Below, in pieces: positions 57,083-64,000 of a stretch of 64,000 nucleotides of DNA; within the stretch, counting starts at the first letter, position 1; each line of letters starts with the position of its first letter. A program made the position numbers and the translations under genes. The DNA is from Pseudoalteromonas sp. EB27 (GTDB lineage: Bacteria > Pseudomonadota > Gammaproteobacteria > Enterobacterales > Alteromonadaceae): positions 62,001 to 126,000 of the forward strand of contig NZ_MTQD01000007.1 in the NCBI RefSeq assembly GCF_001974875.1. Direction: 5' to 3'. Under the pieces are notes generated by a model, which worked only from the letters and a program-made list of their open reading frames with translations, made no database searches and was not told the origin of the DNA.

Positions 57083-58331
57083 ATTCGACCCCAAGTTGCT
57101 TGGCTACATCTACACCACTGTGTACGCCATCTTCATGAAAACCATTGTACCAATAAGCACCACAAAAATAACTATTGTTTTGTCCATCAATACTGTGTTT
57201 AAGTTTTTGAGCAGCAATTGACTCTTGGTTAAATACAGGGTGATGATAAGTAAACTCGCGCAAAATTTTACTTTGGCTTATTCCTTCAAGGTGATTAAGC
57301 GTTACACAAAACTGTGTATCCGATTGTATACCTTGCAAAATATTCATTTGGTAAGTAACAACAGCTGCTTTATCAGTGTTGTTATTAAGTAGGTAGTTCC
57401 AACTTGCCCATGCTGCTTTTCTATCTGGTAAAAGGTTTGTATCGGTGTGCAGCACCACTGAATTCTCAGTGTAAGCTATTGCACCCAATACTGACTTTTC
57501 TTGCTCAGTCGCATCACCAAGTAGTGCAAGCGCCTGATCTGAATGACAAGCAAATATTACTTTATCAAACTTACTTTGCTCACCACTGGCAAACTCTATT
57601 GTTACTTCATCATTTTGACGTGTAACAGATTTGATGTTTGTATTGAGTTTAATTTTATCGGCAAAGCCTCTTATCAGCGGCTTAATATACTGACGAGAGC
57701 CACCTGGTACTACATACCACTGTGGTCTGTTTGTTACATCTAAAAGGCCATGATTAAAGAAGAACTTAACAAAAAATTCAACGCCTACATTTTCCATTTC
57801 TTTAATGCTGGTAGACCAAATAGCCGCGCCCATCGGAAGGATATAATGGTATTTAAAAAAGTCATTAAAGTGATTGTCGCTAAGCAACTGCCCTAATGAT
57901 TGATCAGACTGGTAATCATCTTTTTCATGTAGTGCTTTACACAGTTTGTTAAACCTAACAATGTCGTACAATAATCGCCAAAACTTAGGTCTAAAAATAT
58001 TACGTCGCTGTGCAAATAGGCTCGTAAATGTATGACCATTGTATTCAAAGCCAGTGGCTTCATTATGAACACTAAAGCTCATTTGCGTTGTCTGTTTATC
58101 TACACCAATACGCGATAGTAACTTTTCAAAGTATGGGTAAGTTCTGTCGTTAAATACAATAAAGCCAGTATCTATTGCGTATTTTATGCCGCACACATCA
58201 ACGTCAACCGTTGCAGTGTGGCCACCTATATAATCATTTTTTTCAAATACGGTTACATCGTAATGTTTGTGAAGCAAATGCCCACATGTTAAACCAGATA
58301 CACCAGTTCCTATTATTGCTATTTTTTTCAA
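57075..58331 (-). CDS. FAD-dependent amine-oxidase-like oxidoreductase
   Basis: The N-terminal Rossmann motif IAIIGTGVSGLTCGHLL with the following Glu (VFEKNDYIGGHTATV) binds FAD, and a C-terminal HEDGVHSGVDVAKQLG closes the cofactor site. The family is the one next to DUF1365 and cfa; it may supply a redox step in lipid modification, for example saturation or furan fatty acid formation (inference). 418 residues. It overlaps the SDR gene by four bases (ATGA). Confidence 0.87.
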   Translation of the reverse strand: MKKIAIIGTGVSGLTCGHLLHKHYDVTVFEKNDYIGGHTATVDVDVCGIKYAIDTGFIVFNDRTYPYFEKLLSRIGVDKQTTQMSFSVHNEATGFEYNGHTFTSLFAQRRNIFRPKFWRLLYDIVRFNKLCKALHEKDDYQSDQSLGQLLSDNHFNDFFKYHYILPMGAAIWSTSIKEMENVGVEFFVKFFFNHGLLDVTNRPQWYVVPGGSRQYIKPLIRGFADKIKLNTNIKSVTRQNDEVTIEFASGEQSKFDKVIFACHSDQALALLGDATEQEKSVLGAIAYTENSVVLHTDTNLLPDRKAAWASWNYLLNNNTDKAAVVTYQMNILQGIQSDTQFCVTLNHLEGISQSKILREFTYHHPVFNQESIAAQKLKHSIDGQNNSYFCGAYWYNGFHEDGVHSGVDVAKQLGVEFD

Positions 58332-59038
58332 CGGGCTAATCCTTTTGCGATTTTAAGCCAAATTGGGAGTGGTAAAATACGTAATGCTTTTAATATAAGT
58401 GTAAAACGGTACGGAAAGTGAACATCTTTTCGGCGCTTATGTATTCCCTTAATCATGTAGTCAGCTGCTTTTTCAGCGGTAACAGCCATAGGCATCGGGA
58501 AATCATTTTTATTAGTGAGCGGAGTTTTCACAAAACCAGGGTGAACTAAAGTCACATCAACATCATCTAAATCAACAGCTAAGCTTTTTGCTAAATAACT
58601 TACACCCGCTTTTGATGCACCATAAGCTTCTGAACGAGGTAGCGCAAGATAGGTAACACTTGAGCTAACTAAAACAAGCTGGCCGCCTGAATTTATTTTA
58701 GGAAGTAGCGCTTCAAGGCAATACCCCATAGAGAGTAAATTCACATTAATTACACGCTCAAACAATGCACTATCAAAATTTCGCGCGTCATCTATGTATT
58801 CACAGTTACCCGCGTTTAAAATAACACGGTCAAAATGAGGGAAGCCAATAGTAGACTCTTTAATGTCATGTAGATTAGTCGCATCAAATTTACATGCTTG
58901 AATATTGTCGTATTTAGCAAGCTCAGCGAGCTTTTCACTATTACGGCCACAAGCTATAACAGTGTCTCCCAACTGCGCATATTTAATTGCTAACTGCTCA
59001 CCAATACCTGAAGTAGCACCCGTAATTAATGTGATCAT
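58328..59038 (-). CDS. Short-chain dehydrogenase/reductase
   Basis: Classical SDR: nucleotide motif GATSGIGE (7-14), NAG in VILNAGN, catalytic Ser in VSSSVTYLA and YGASKAG with the Tyr-Lys pair. 236 residues, cytoplasmic. The substrate is unknown; the conserved neighbourhood with FAD oxidoreductase, DUF1365 and cfa suggests a lipid. It starts two bases after the previous stop. Confidence 0.9.
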   Translation of the reverse strand: MITLITGATSGIGEQLAIKYAQLGDTVIACGRNSEKLAELAKYDNIQACKFDATNLHDIKESTIGFPHFDRVILNAGNCEYIDDARNFDSALFERVINVNLLSMGYCLEALLPKINSGGQLVLVSSSVTYLALPRSEAYGASKAGVSYLAKSLAVDLDDVDVTLVHPGFVKTPLTNKNDFPMPMAVTAEKAADYMIKGIHKRRKDVHFPYRFTLILKALRILPLPIWLKIAKGLAR

Positions 59039-59040
59039 AA

Positions 59041-59469
59041 TTAACCTGCCCTTTTATCAATTAGCTTTATAACACTACCAAGTAAAGGAATATGCTTATA
59101 TAACAACTCGCCTACATTAAAGTAATCTCTGTGCTTGATAATTTTGCCATTTTCAAAAATAAGCTTACTATGACCTTCTACCGAGATAGTTTTACCTGAT
59201 GAAAGTTTTGGATGTGCGTAGTGCATAGTCCAATAAATAAAAGCATTGTTTCCGCTATTAAACGAATCACTAATATCAAACTGGCAATGCTTAACATTAC
59301 TATATAAGTTAGCAAAGTACCTGCGCAATTCTACAATGCCATTAATTTCATGCATCGGGTCTATAAACTGTATGTTGTCACAGTAAATATCACTCAATAA
59401 ATCAAGGTTTGTGCTATCAAGCTGTTGGTATATTTCAACAAATTTATCTACTGGTAACTGGTTATCCAT
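59041..59469 (-). CDS. NTF2/SnoaL-like protein
   Basis: 142 residues with the start at 59469 (MDNQLPVDKF), right after the photolyase stop, with AAGGTG upstream. The cone-like fold is indicated by LLSDIYCDNIQFIDPMHEI, GIVELRRYF and FIYWTMHYA. It has no signal peptide. Such proteins may be enzymes or ligand binders; here the task is unknown, but the gene is a regular member of this ECF operon. Confidence 0.82.
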   Translation of the reverse strand: MDNQLPVDKFVEIYQQLDSTNLDLLSDIYCDNIQFIDPMHEINGIVELRRYFANLYSNVKHCQFDISDSFNSGNNAFIYWTMHYAHPKLSSGKTISVEGHSKLIFENGKIIKHRDYFNVGELLYKHIPLLGSVIKLIDKRAG

Positions 59470-59470
59470 A

Positions 59471-60865
59471 TCACACCTTAAATGCAGCAAGTGCACGTTC
59501 TCGTGCCGCTTTATGATCAACTATTGCTGGCCAGTAACATTCCTTATCTTTACCTATTGCGGCTAAATAAGTGTGTGGAAAATGAATGTGTTTATCTGGC
59601 ACGTTTTCAAGCTCTGGCAAATACTTACGGATAAACTTGCCAGTTGGATCAAAGCGCTCGCTTTGTCTGATAGGGTTAAAAACTCTAAAGTAAGGCTGAG
59701 CATCACACCCGGTACTTGCAGCCCACTGCCAGCCACCATTATTTGAGGCTAAATCGCCATCAATTAGGTGCTGCATAAAAAAGCGCTCACCTTCGCGCCA
59801 GTCTATTAACAAATGCTTAGTTAAAAAGCTCGCAACAACCATTCGTAAACGATTATGCATCCAACCGGTTTGCTTTAGTTGTAGCATTGCAGCATCCACT
59901 AACGGGTAACCTGTACGCCCTTCACACCATGCTGTAAATTCATTTTCGCTTTTACGCCACACTACGGCGTTATACTTTTCGTTGAAGTTATCACCGCGCG
60001 AAAGCTTCGGAAATTCAGCAATTAAATGCCTGTAAAATTCGCGCCAAACAAGCTCGTTAATCCACGTAAACGTTTTACTTTTTGACGTAGTTAAAATATC
60101 AGGATAACGCTGCTGAATATTAATAAGCAGCTGTTTTGTGCTTACAATACCCAATGCTAAATACGGGCTTAAACCTGATGTGCCTTTTACGCTAGGTATA
60201 TCACGCTGATCGTCGTAGCTTGTAAGCTTGTCACATATAAAGTTATCGACCACGGTAGACAGTGTATCGTCGTCAACCGGCCACTTATCTGAGCATCCAT
60301 CACTTTTTAGTAAGTCGCTTTCATCAAATTTTATTGGATCAGAAGTTAGAGGCCATTGAGGCAAACTAAAATGTGTATCTTGATACTGCTTTAGCCATGC
60401 TCGCTTAAATGGAGTAAACACTTTATACATTTCATTACTTTGATTTTTAACCGTTCCAACAGATGCAATCAAATCACCTTCGTACAAAGTAAAAGTAATA
60501 GAAAGCTCATCGCATTCGTGCAAAATTGCTTTATCGCGGTTTACTTCATTTAGCTCATATTCTGTATTAGCAATTACGTGTTTTACATCGTTTGATTTAC
60601 AGAAATCAATAAGCTCACGCGTACAATCGCCAAAGCTTGGCGCTTCAATAACATGTAAAGCAATGCCGTAATCAGCAAGCTGAGATTGAAGGTAAGTAAC
60701 TCGGCGCTTGAGTAAGTCAATCTGAATAGGCGCAGTTTGGTGTTGTTGCCACTGTTTTTCAGACACAAAAAAAATGGCGTGTTTAGCGCCATTATTTAGC
60801 GCTTGAATTAACGCTTCGTTAGAAAAAAGGCGCAAATCGCGCCTAAACCAAAATAATGTATCCAT
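59471..60865 (-). CDS. phrB: Deoxyribodipyrimidine photolyase (class I)
   Basis: Light-driven repair of cyclobutane pyrimidine dimers. The N-terminal antenna domain starts LFWFRRDLRLFSNEAL. The C-terminal FAD domain has WREFYRHLI, GRTGYPLVDAAMLQL, NNGGWQWAASTGCDAQPYFR in parts, and FDPTGKFIRKY. 464 residues is normal. It overlaps the DUF523 gene (TAATG) and is placed directly after the sigma/anti-sigma pair and that gene. Light and singlet oxygen come together, so the regulation makes sense. Confidence 0.95.
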   Translation of the reverse strand: MDTLFWFRRDLRLFSNEALIQALNNGAKHAIFFVSEKQWQQHQTAPIQIDLLKRRVTYLQSQLADYGIALHVIEAPSFGDCTRELIDFCKSNDVKHVIANTEYELNEVNRDKAILHECDELSITFTLYEGDLIASVGTVKNQSNEMYKVFTPFKRAWLKQYQDTHFSLPQWPLTSDPIKFDESDLLKSDGCSDKWPVDDDTLSTVVDNFICDKLTSYDDQRDIPSVKGTSGLSPYLALGIVSTKQLLINIQQRYPDILTTSKSKTFTWINELVWREFYRHLIAEFPKLSRGDNFNEKYNAVVWRKSENEFTAWCEGRTGYPLVDAAMLQLKQTGWMHNRLRMVVASFLTKHLLIDWREGERFFMQHLIDGDLASNNGGWQWAASTGCDAQPYFRVFNPIRQSERFDPTGKFIRKYLPELENVPDKHIHFPHTYLAAIGKDKECYWPAIVDHKAARERALAAFKV

Positions 60866-61818
60866 TAAATACCAAATCGTAGTTTTAAATCGTGAGGGTA
60901 AGGGTTAAAAAACACTTGTTTTTCAAGGTACTCATTTGGGTGAACCTTCAAATGATGTTTTAGCAAAGTAAGTGGTACATACAATGGCACCAATCCTTCG
61001 CGGTATTCATCTATTGCATCACGAAGTTCTTGTTTTTCAACCTTCGATAAAAATGTTTTAAAGTAACCTTGTAAATGCATTAGCGTGTTGCAGTTATTTC
61101 TTCGAGAAGCTGGCTTTTTAAGACCCGTCATCAAACCTAAAATATATTCATCAGCAACTGCGCTTATATCGTCGCCTACATATGTTCCCAGCAGGTTACC
61201 CAAATCGCGATAAGCTTGATAATTATGAGCCATTAACAAGTACTTATACTGAGAATGAAATTGAGTAAGCTTATGAACCGTAAGCGGCTCTTGTACTAAT
61301 TTTTGCCAGTTTTTAAATACGTAAATTCTCATTACAAAGTTTTCACGTAAGTGCATGTCATTTAAACGTCCGTTTTCTTCACATGGCAATAATGGGTTGT
61401 GCTTCATTATTTGCTCAGCAAAAAAACCAACACCTTCTGAGGTGTTACCTGTTCCTGCTTCATTGTAAATTTTAATGCGCTCCATGCCGCAACTTGGGCT
61501 TTTAGCACAAAATACAAATCCACTTAGTTCTTTAGCTTGTTCAGTTGCAACTTTTTTACCATATTCAGTAAGTTGCTGGCCTACTTCACCGGTGCCATCT
61601 GGGCGGCATACTTTAATAGTATCGCCCACTTTAACCTGGCGAATAGTTGGACGGGGTATTGGTAAACCTACCGCTACTTCCGGACAAAACCGTGTGTATT
61701 CAACGTGTTTACCTAGCTCATCCATGCAAAAATTTGACTTTTTATGTCCTGTGTCAAATCTAACTTTTTCGCCTGCTAAGCAGGCGCTTATGCCTATTTT
61801 TATTATATCTGTATGCAT
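60865..61818 (-). CDS. DUF523/DUF1722 (YbgA-like) protein
   Basis: Residues 1-150 form DUF523 with conserved cysteines (ISACLAGEKVRFD, RFCPEVAVGLPIPR, CAKSPSCG). Residues 160-310 form DUF1722/YbgA. In E. coli ybgA is next to phr, and here it is the same. The cysteines suggest a metal or thiol chemistry; the function is unknown. It is the third gene of the operon, nine bases after chrR. Confidence 0.9.
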   Translation of the reverse strand: MHTDIIKIGISACLAGEKVRFDTGHKKSNFCMDELGKHVEYTRFCPEVAVGLPIPRPTIRQVKVGDTIKVCRPDGTGEVGQQLTEYGKKVATEQAKELSGFVFCAKSPSCGMERIKIYNEAGTGNTSEGVGFFAEQIMKHNPLLPCEENGRLNDMHLRENFVMRIYVFKNWQKLVQEPLTVHKLTQFHSQYKYLLMAHNYQAYRDLGNLLGTYVGDDISAVADEYILGLMTGLKKPASRRNNCNTLMHLQGYFKTFLSKVEKQELRDAIDEYREGLVPLYVPLTLLKHHLKVHPNEYLEKQVFFNPYPHDLKLRFGI

Positions 61819-61826
61819 ATATTCTC

Positions 61827-62507
61827 TTAGTAAATCAAATTACCTATTGGATTGAGTAACTTGCTGAAGCCCTTATTAAAATGTAGCGCACTACTGACAA
61901 CTGTAAAGCATAAACATCCATCTTTTGTTAAAGGTGTGTGTTGATGACTACCATCTTGCCAAATAAAGTCGCCTGGTACGTAATTACCATCTTCATCACT
62001 AAACTCACCGTCTAGTAGTAAAGTAACTTCAAATCCGGTATGTGTATGCTCAGGAATTTCGCCGCCAGCATCAATATGTAGCAAGCTAGAACGCAGCGCA
62101 CCGTCATCTAATGCAACACGAGAACGCGCTAACTTACCAACTTGTGTAAACTTACTATGAGAAATACGTGTTAAAGCACGTGGAAGTTGATAGTTATGCT
62201 CATTCACTTTAATAGATACAGGCTCTACTTCGTAAACTTCATCAATAGAATCATCAGACATGATCATATCAAGTACATTTAGTTCAAATTCTTCAAGTAA
62301 ATCAGATTTCTCAGTTTGAGGTTTCTCAAATTGAGCAGGCTCTTCACTAAATAATGCATTTGCATTACTTGTTTCAATTTTAGCTACTTTAGCTTGGCAC
62401 ACAGGGCACATGTCTACGTGAATAGAAACGGCTAAACTCAATGATGTAGCAAGTGATGCATCGCAATACTGTGTCAGTAAAGTTTCACTCGGGTGATGTT
62501 TAATCAT
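61827..62507 (-). CDS. chrR: ChrR-type zinc anti-sigma factor
   Basis: The start at 62507 (MIKHHPSE) overlaps the end of the sigma gene. The N-terminal zinc anti-sigma domain has His5, His30, Cys34 and Cys37 (HVDMCPVC), matching ligands His6, His31, Cys35 and Cys38 of Rhodobacter ChrR. The C-terminal cupin (about 135-220) has HTHTGFE and DGSHQHTP metal-site histidines, which sense singlet oxygen in Rhodobacter. The protein holds the sigma factor inactive until photo-oxidative stress. Confidence 0.93.
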   Translation of the reverse strand: MIKHHPSETLLTQYCDASLATSLSLAVSIHVDMCPVCQAKVAKIETSNANALFSEEPAQFEKPQTEKSDLLEEFELNVLDMIMSDDSIDEVYEVEPVSIKVNEHNYQLPRALTRISHSKFTQVGKLARSRVALDDGALRSSLLHIDAGGEIPEHTHTGFEVTLLLDGEFSDEDGNYVPGDFIWQDGSHQHTPLTKDGCLCFTVVSSALHFNKGFSKLLNPIGNLIY

Positions 62508-63123
62508 GCTGATCTCCCATTTCATTACGTAATTTTTGCAAGGCCAAACGTAACCGTGATTTTACCGTGCCTACTGGAATATTAAGTTGATGTGCAAGTT
62601 GCTCTTGCGACATGTCTTGGAAATAAACGCCTCTTACCACTTCGCGTTGAGCAATTGGTAATTTGTCTAAGTAGCGCTTAATTTGCTTATCTTCTAAATG
62701 ATCACTGTATTCGTGATGCGTATCTTGTGAGTCATTTAGTAACGGCCAAATATCTTCGCTTATATTTTCTTCTTTATTACTTTTCATCTTACGAAGCATA
62801 TCGAACGACGCGTTACGCATAACGGTATAAACCCACGTAGTCGCTGCACCTTTATCACTGTGATACAAATGTGCTTTACGCCAAACAGAGGTTAGCGTTT
62901 CTTGCACAAGCTCCATTGCTTGAGCTTCAACACCAAACTGCTTTATTCCAAAGCGTTTAATTTTTGGCGCAAAGTATTCAAATAAATAAGAAAACGCTTT
63001 TTTGTCGCGTGATTGCGCAACATCTAAAAGCGCTTGCATGAGCTCTTTACTCGGCGTTTCTGGCATGGCAGTGTACTTACCTGTATTAGGTTCACAACGT
63101 GGTGACTGTTGTTGACTTACCAT
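62500..63123 (-). CDS. ECF RNA polymerase sigma factor (ChrR-controlled)
   Basis: Region 2 is seen in ELVQETLTSVWRKAHLY and TWVYTVMRNASFDMLRK (about 70-110). Region 4 is LPIAQREVVRGVYFQDMSQEQLAHQLNIP with the helix-turn-helix (in two parts, about 155-195). The start at 63123 has GGGA nine bases upstream; an ATG at 63066 is the alternative. It forms an operon with chrR and nine or ten genes downstream. By homology with Rhodobacter sphaeroides RpoE it drives the singlet-oxygen response; the promoter just upstream fits self-activation. Confidence 0.93.
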   Translation of the reverse strand: MVSQQQSPRCEPNTGKYTAMPETPSKELMQALLDVAQSRDKKAFSYLFEYFAPKIKRFGIKQFGVEAQAMELVQETLTSVWRKAHLYHSDKGAATTWVYTVMRNASFDMLRKMKSNKEENISEDIWPLLNDSQDTHHEYSDHLEDKQIKRYLDKLPIAQREVVRGVYFQDMSQEQLAHQLNIPVGTVKSRLRLALQKLRNEMGDQHD

Positions 63124-63156
63124 AATAATTTATCCCGTTATTGCTTTTGTATTAAG

Positions 63157-63185
63157 TAATACGGGCAATAATTAATTTAGGATCA
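63157..63185 (-). promoter_or_regulatory. ECF sigma autoregulatory promoter
   Basis: Read on the minus strand: TGATCC (63185-63180), a 16-base spacer, then CGTATTA (63163-63157), about 35 bases before the sigma start. TGATCC is the known -35 of RpoE-ChrR type promoters, so the operon is probably self-activated. I found no second copy within the operon. Confidence 0.82.
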
Positions 63186-63191
63186 TAAAAT

Positions 63192-63770
63192 TTAGGCAAA
63201 TTCGTTATTAATCACAGTATGGAGGAAATTCAGTAAGTTATCAAAATTCGTTTCAAATGCAAGTTGCTGTTTTTTCTCAATAGAAACAGGTAGGAGTTCA
63301 AGCCAACGTGCTGCAATCCAAGGAAGCTTGTCAAAATGAGTTTTCTTGTACAACAAATTAAGTTCCGTATTACCATCAAACACGTTTTTAAGCGCGTCGT
63401 GTAATAGGTAATGTTCACCAATTTGATTGTTAGAATCTTTGTACCAATACGGCGTATTACAAGGCGATACTAAGCCGTGACGTAATTCGTCTTCGTCTTG
63501 ATAAACGTCATTAATTTGCACGTGTTGTGATGCAAATACATCAATTAATAATACATCGTTATCGTCTTGGTCAAAATCAATAATATCAACAAGGCAACCT
63601 TGGGCGCTTATATTAAAAGGCGTGTCATGCTCAAACGTACAAAGCACAAACCCTGTATTATTTTTTAATGCGGTTTTAACCATATTTAAATAACGAGGCT
63701 CAAATATGCGTAATCGCGTATAACCTTCAGGTAACATAAAAATGGGTAATGGAAAAATCGCACGTTTCAT
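63192..63770 (-). CDS. LON substrate-binding-domain protein
   Basis: A 192-residue stand-alone LON N-terminal domain without ATPase or protease parts. It begins with the typical FPLPIFMLPEGYTRLRIFEPRYLNMV segment in two halves, then GFVLCTFEHD. Its role is unknown; such proteins are widespread in proteobacteria. It is upstream of the sigma promoter on the same strand, 21 bases before a 37-residue gene region, and is probably a separate transcript. Confidence 0.87.
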   Translation of the reverse strand: MKRAIFPLPIFMLPEGYTRLRIFEPRYLNMVKTALKNNTGFVLCTFEHDTPFNISAQGCLVDIIDFDQDDNDVLLIDVFASQHVQINDVYQDEDELRHGLVSPCNTPYWYKDSNNQIGEHYLLHDALKNVFDGNTELNLLYKKTHFDKLPWIAARWLELLPVSIEKKQQLAFETNFDNLLNFLHTVINNEFA

Positions 63771-63870
63771 AAAGTCTACTTATTTCAAACACTCTGCCTT
63801 TATTTACGTGCGCTTTTGCTAAGTCGATCAGCTTTGTATGAATCGAATTAATTACCAGCTATATAATTGG

Positions 63871-63984
63871 CTAAAGATTAAACCAACCTCCCATAGCTTT
63901 AAACACTTGTACCGAGTAATAAGCGCTAATCATGCTGACTACGGGTGCTAACATTAATGCAAATAATCCAAGTTCACTGCTCAT
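63871..63984 (-). CDS. Possible small membrane protein (37 aa)
   Basis: An ATG at 63984 has AGGA eight bases upstream and gives MSSELGLFALMLAPVV followed by SMISAYYSVQVFKAMGGWFNL. One hydrophobic segment spans residues 5-25, with a short amphipathic end. The sequence looks coding, but only composition and the ribosome site support it, and it could be missed by standard annotation. It lies about 100 bases upstream of the LON-domain gene on the same strand. Confidence 0.45.
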   Translation of the reverse strand: MSSELGLFALMLAPVVSMISAYYSVQVFKAMGGWFNL

Positions 63985-64000
63985 CGTTTTAATCCTTTAA

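Overview
The window looks like a chromosomal segment of a marine gammaproteobacterium of the order Alteromonadales, most likely Pseudoalteromonas. This is inferred from AT-rich DNA, the gene content (M4 and M28 secreted proteases with tandem PPC tails, an M6 protease with a GlyGly-CTERM-like tail, a cytochrome c-FTR1 iron permease, NAD-type isocitrate dehydrogenase) and gene neighbourhoods (tsaB-yoaA, ppnN-xni). No rRNA, tRNA, CRISPR array or complete insertion sequence was seen.

Layout. 1-5.2 kb: partial alpha/beta hydrolase, secreted alkaline phosphatase, tsaB and yoaA. 5.3-9.4 kb: two exported metalloproteases (M28, M4) with near-identical PPC pairs. 10-13.8 kb: CPA1 antiporter preceded by a possible short leader ORF, then a cytochrome c-FTR1 iron permease with a Fur-box-like site. 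14.1-21.4 kb: complete histidine operon hisL-GDCBHAF(IE), with a leader peptide carrying five His codons and an RNA region that pairs in the classic six-segment attenuator pattern. 21.4-25.4 kb: a lipoprotein, a DUF1289 protein and a gluconate module (gntK, gntP-type permease, LacI-type gntR) with three TTAC/GTAA palindromes. 25.6-27.7 kb: BlaI-type repressor and an M56 protease with a TPR-like tail, facing a clear operator. 27.9-29.1 kb: O-acetylhomoserine sulfhydrylase family enzyme.

The accessory segment lies at 29.3-33.5 kb. It holds a 951-residue protein with an HNH-like zinc finger region followed by a P-loop NTPase and a long helical tail. Next to it is a decayed tyrosine-recombinase C-terminus, and two imperfect 28-bp direct repeats flank the pair. 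This is the best candidate for an undescribed, probably defensive, system. A small DUF4177-like gene and a duplicated short repeat follow.

33.5-50.2 kb: S46 peptidase gene interrupted by a one-base frameshift in a homopolymer, PAS-GGDEF-EAL protein, M61 peptidase, diguanylate cyclase, ppnN, xni, a DUF3192 protein, a large unknown, icd, and an M6 protease with three PKD domains. 50.5-52.9 kb: ilvIH behind a leucine/valine-rich leader peptide and attenuator. 53.0 kb: HU.

53.5-63.1 kb: one compact minus-strand operon of 12 genes headed by an ECF sigma factor and its ChrR zinc anti-sigma factor. The genes encode DUF523/DUF1722, photolyase, NTF2-like, SDR, FAD oxidoreductase, DUF1365, cyclopropane fatty acid synthase, DUF2878, chalcone-isomerase-like and DUF3833 proteins. 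The promoter TGATCC-N16-CGTA fits sigma-E/ChrR autoregulation, so the operon is probably a singlet-oxygen/photo-oxidative stress regulon combining DNA repair with membrane lipid modification. A LON-domain protein and a 37-residue membrane peptide close the window.
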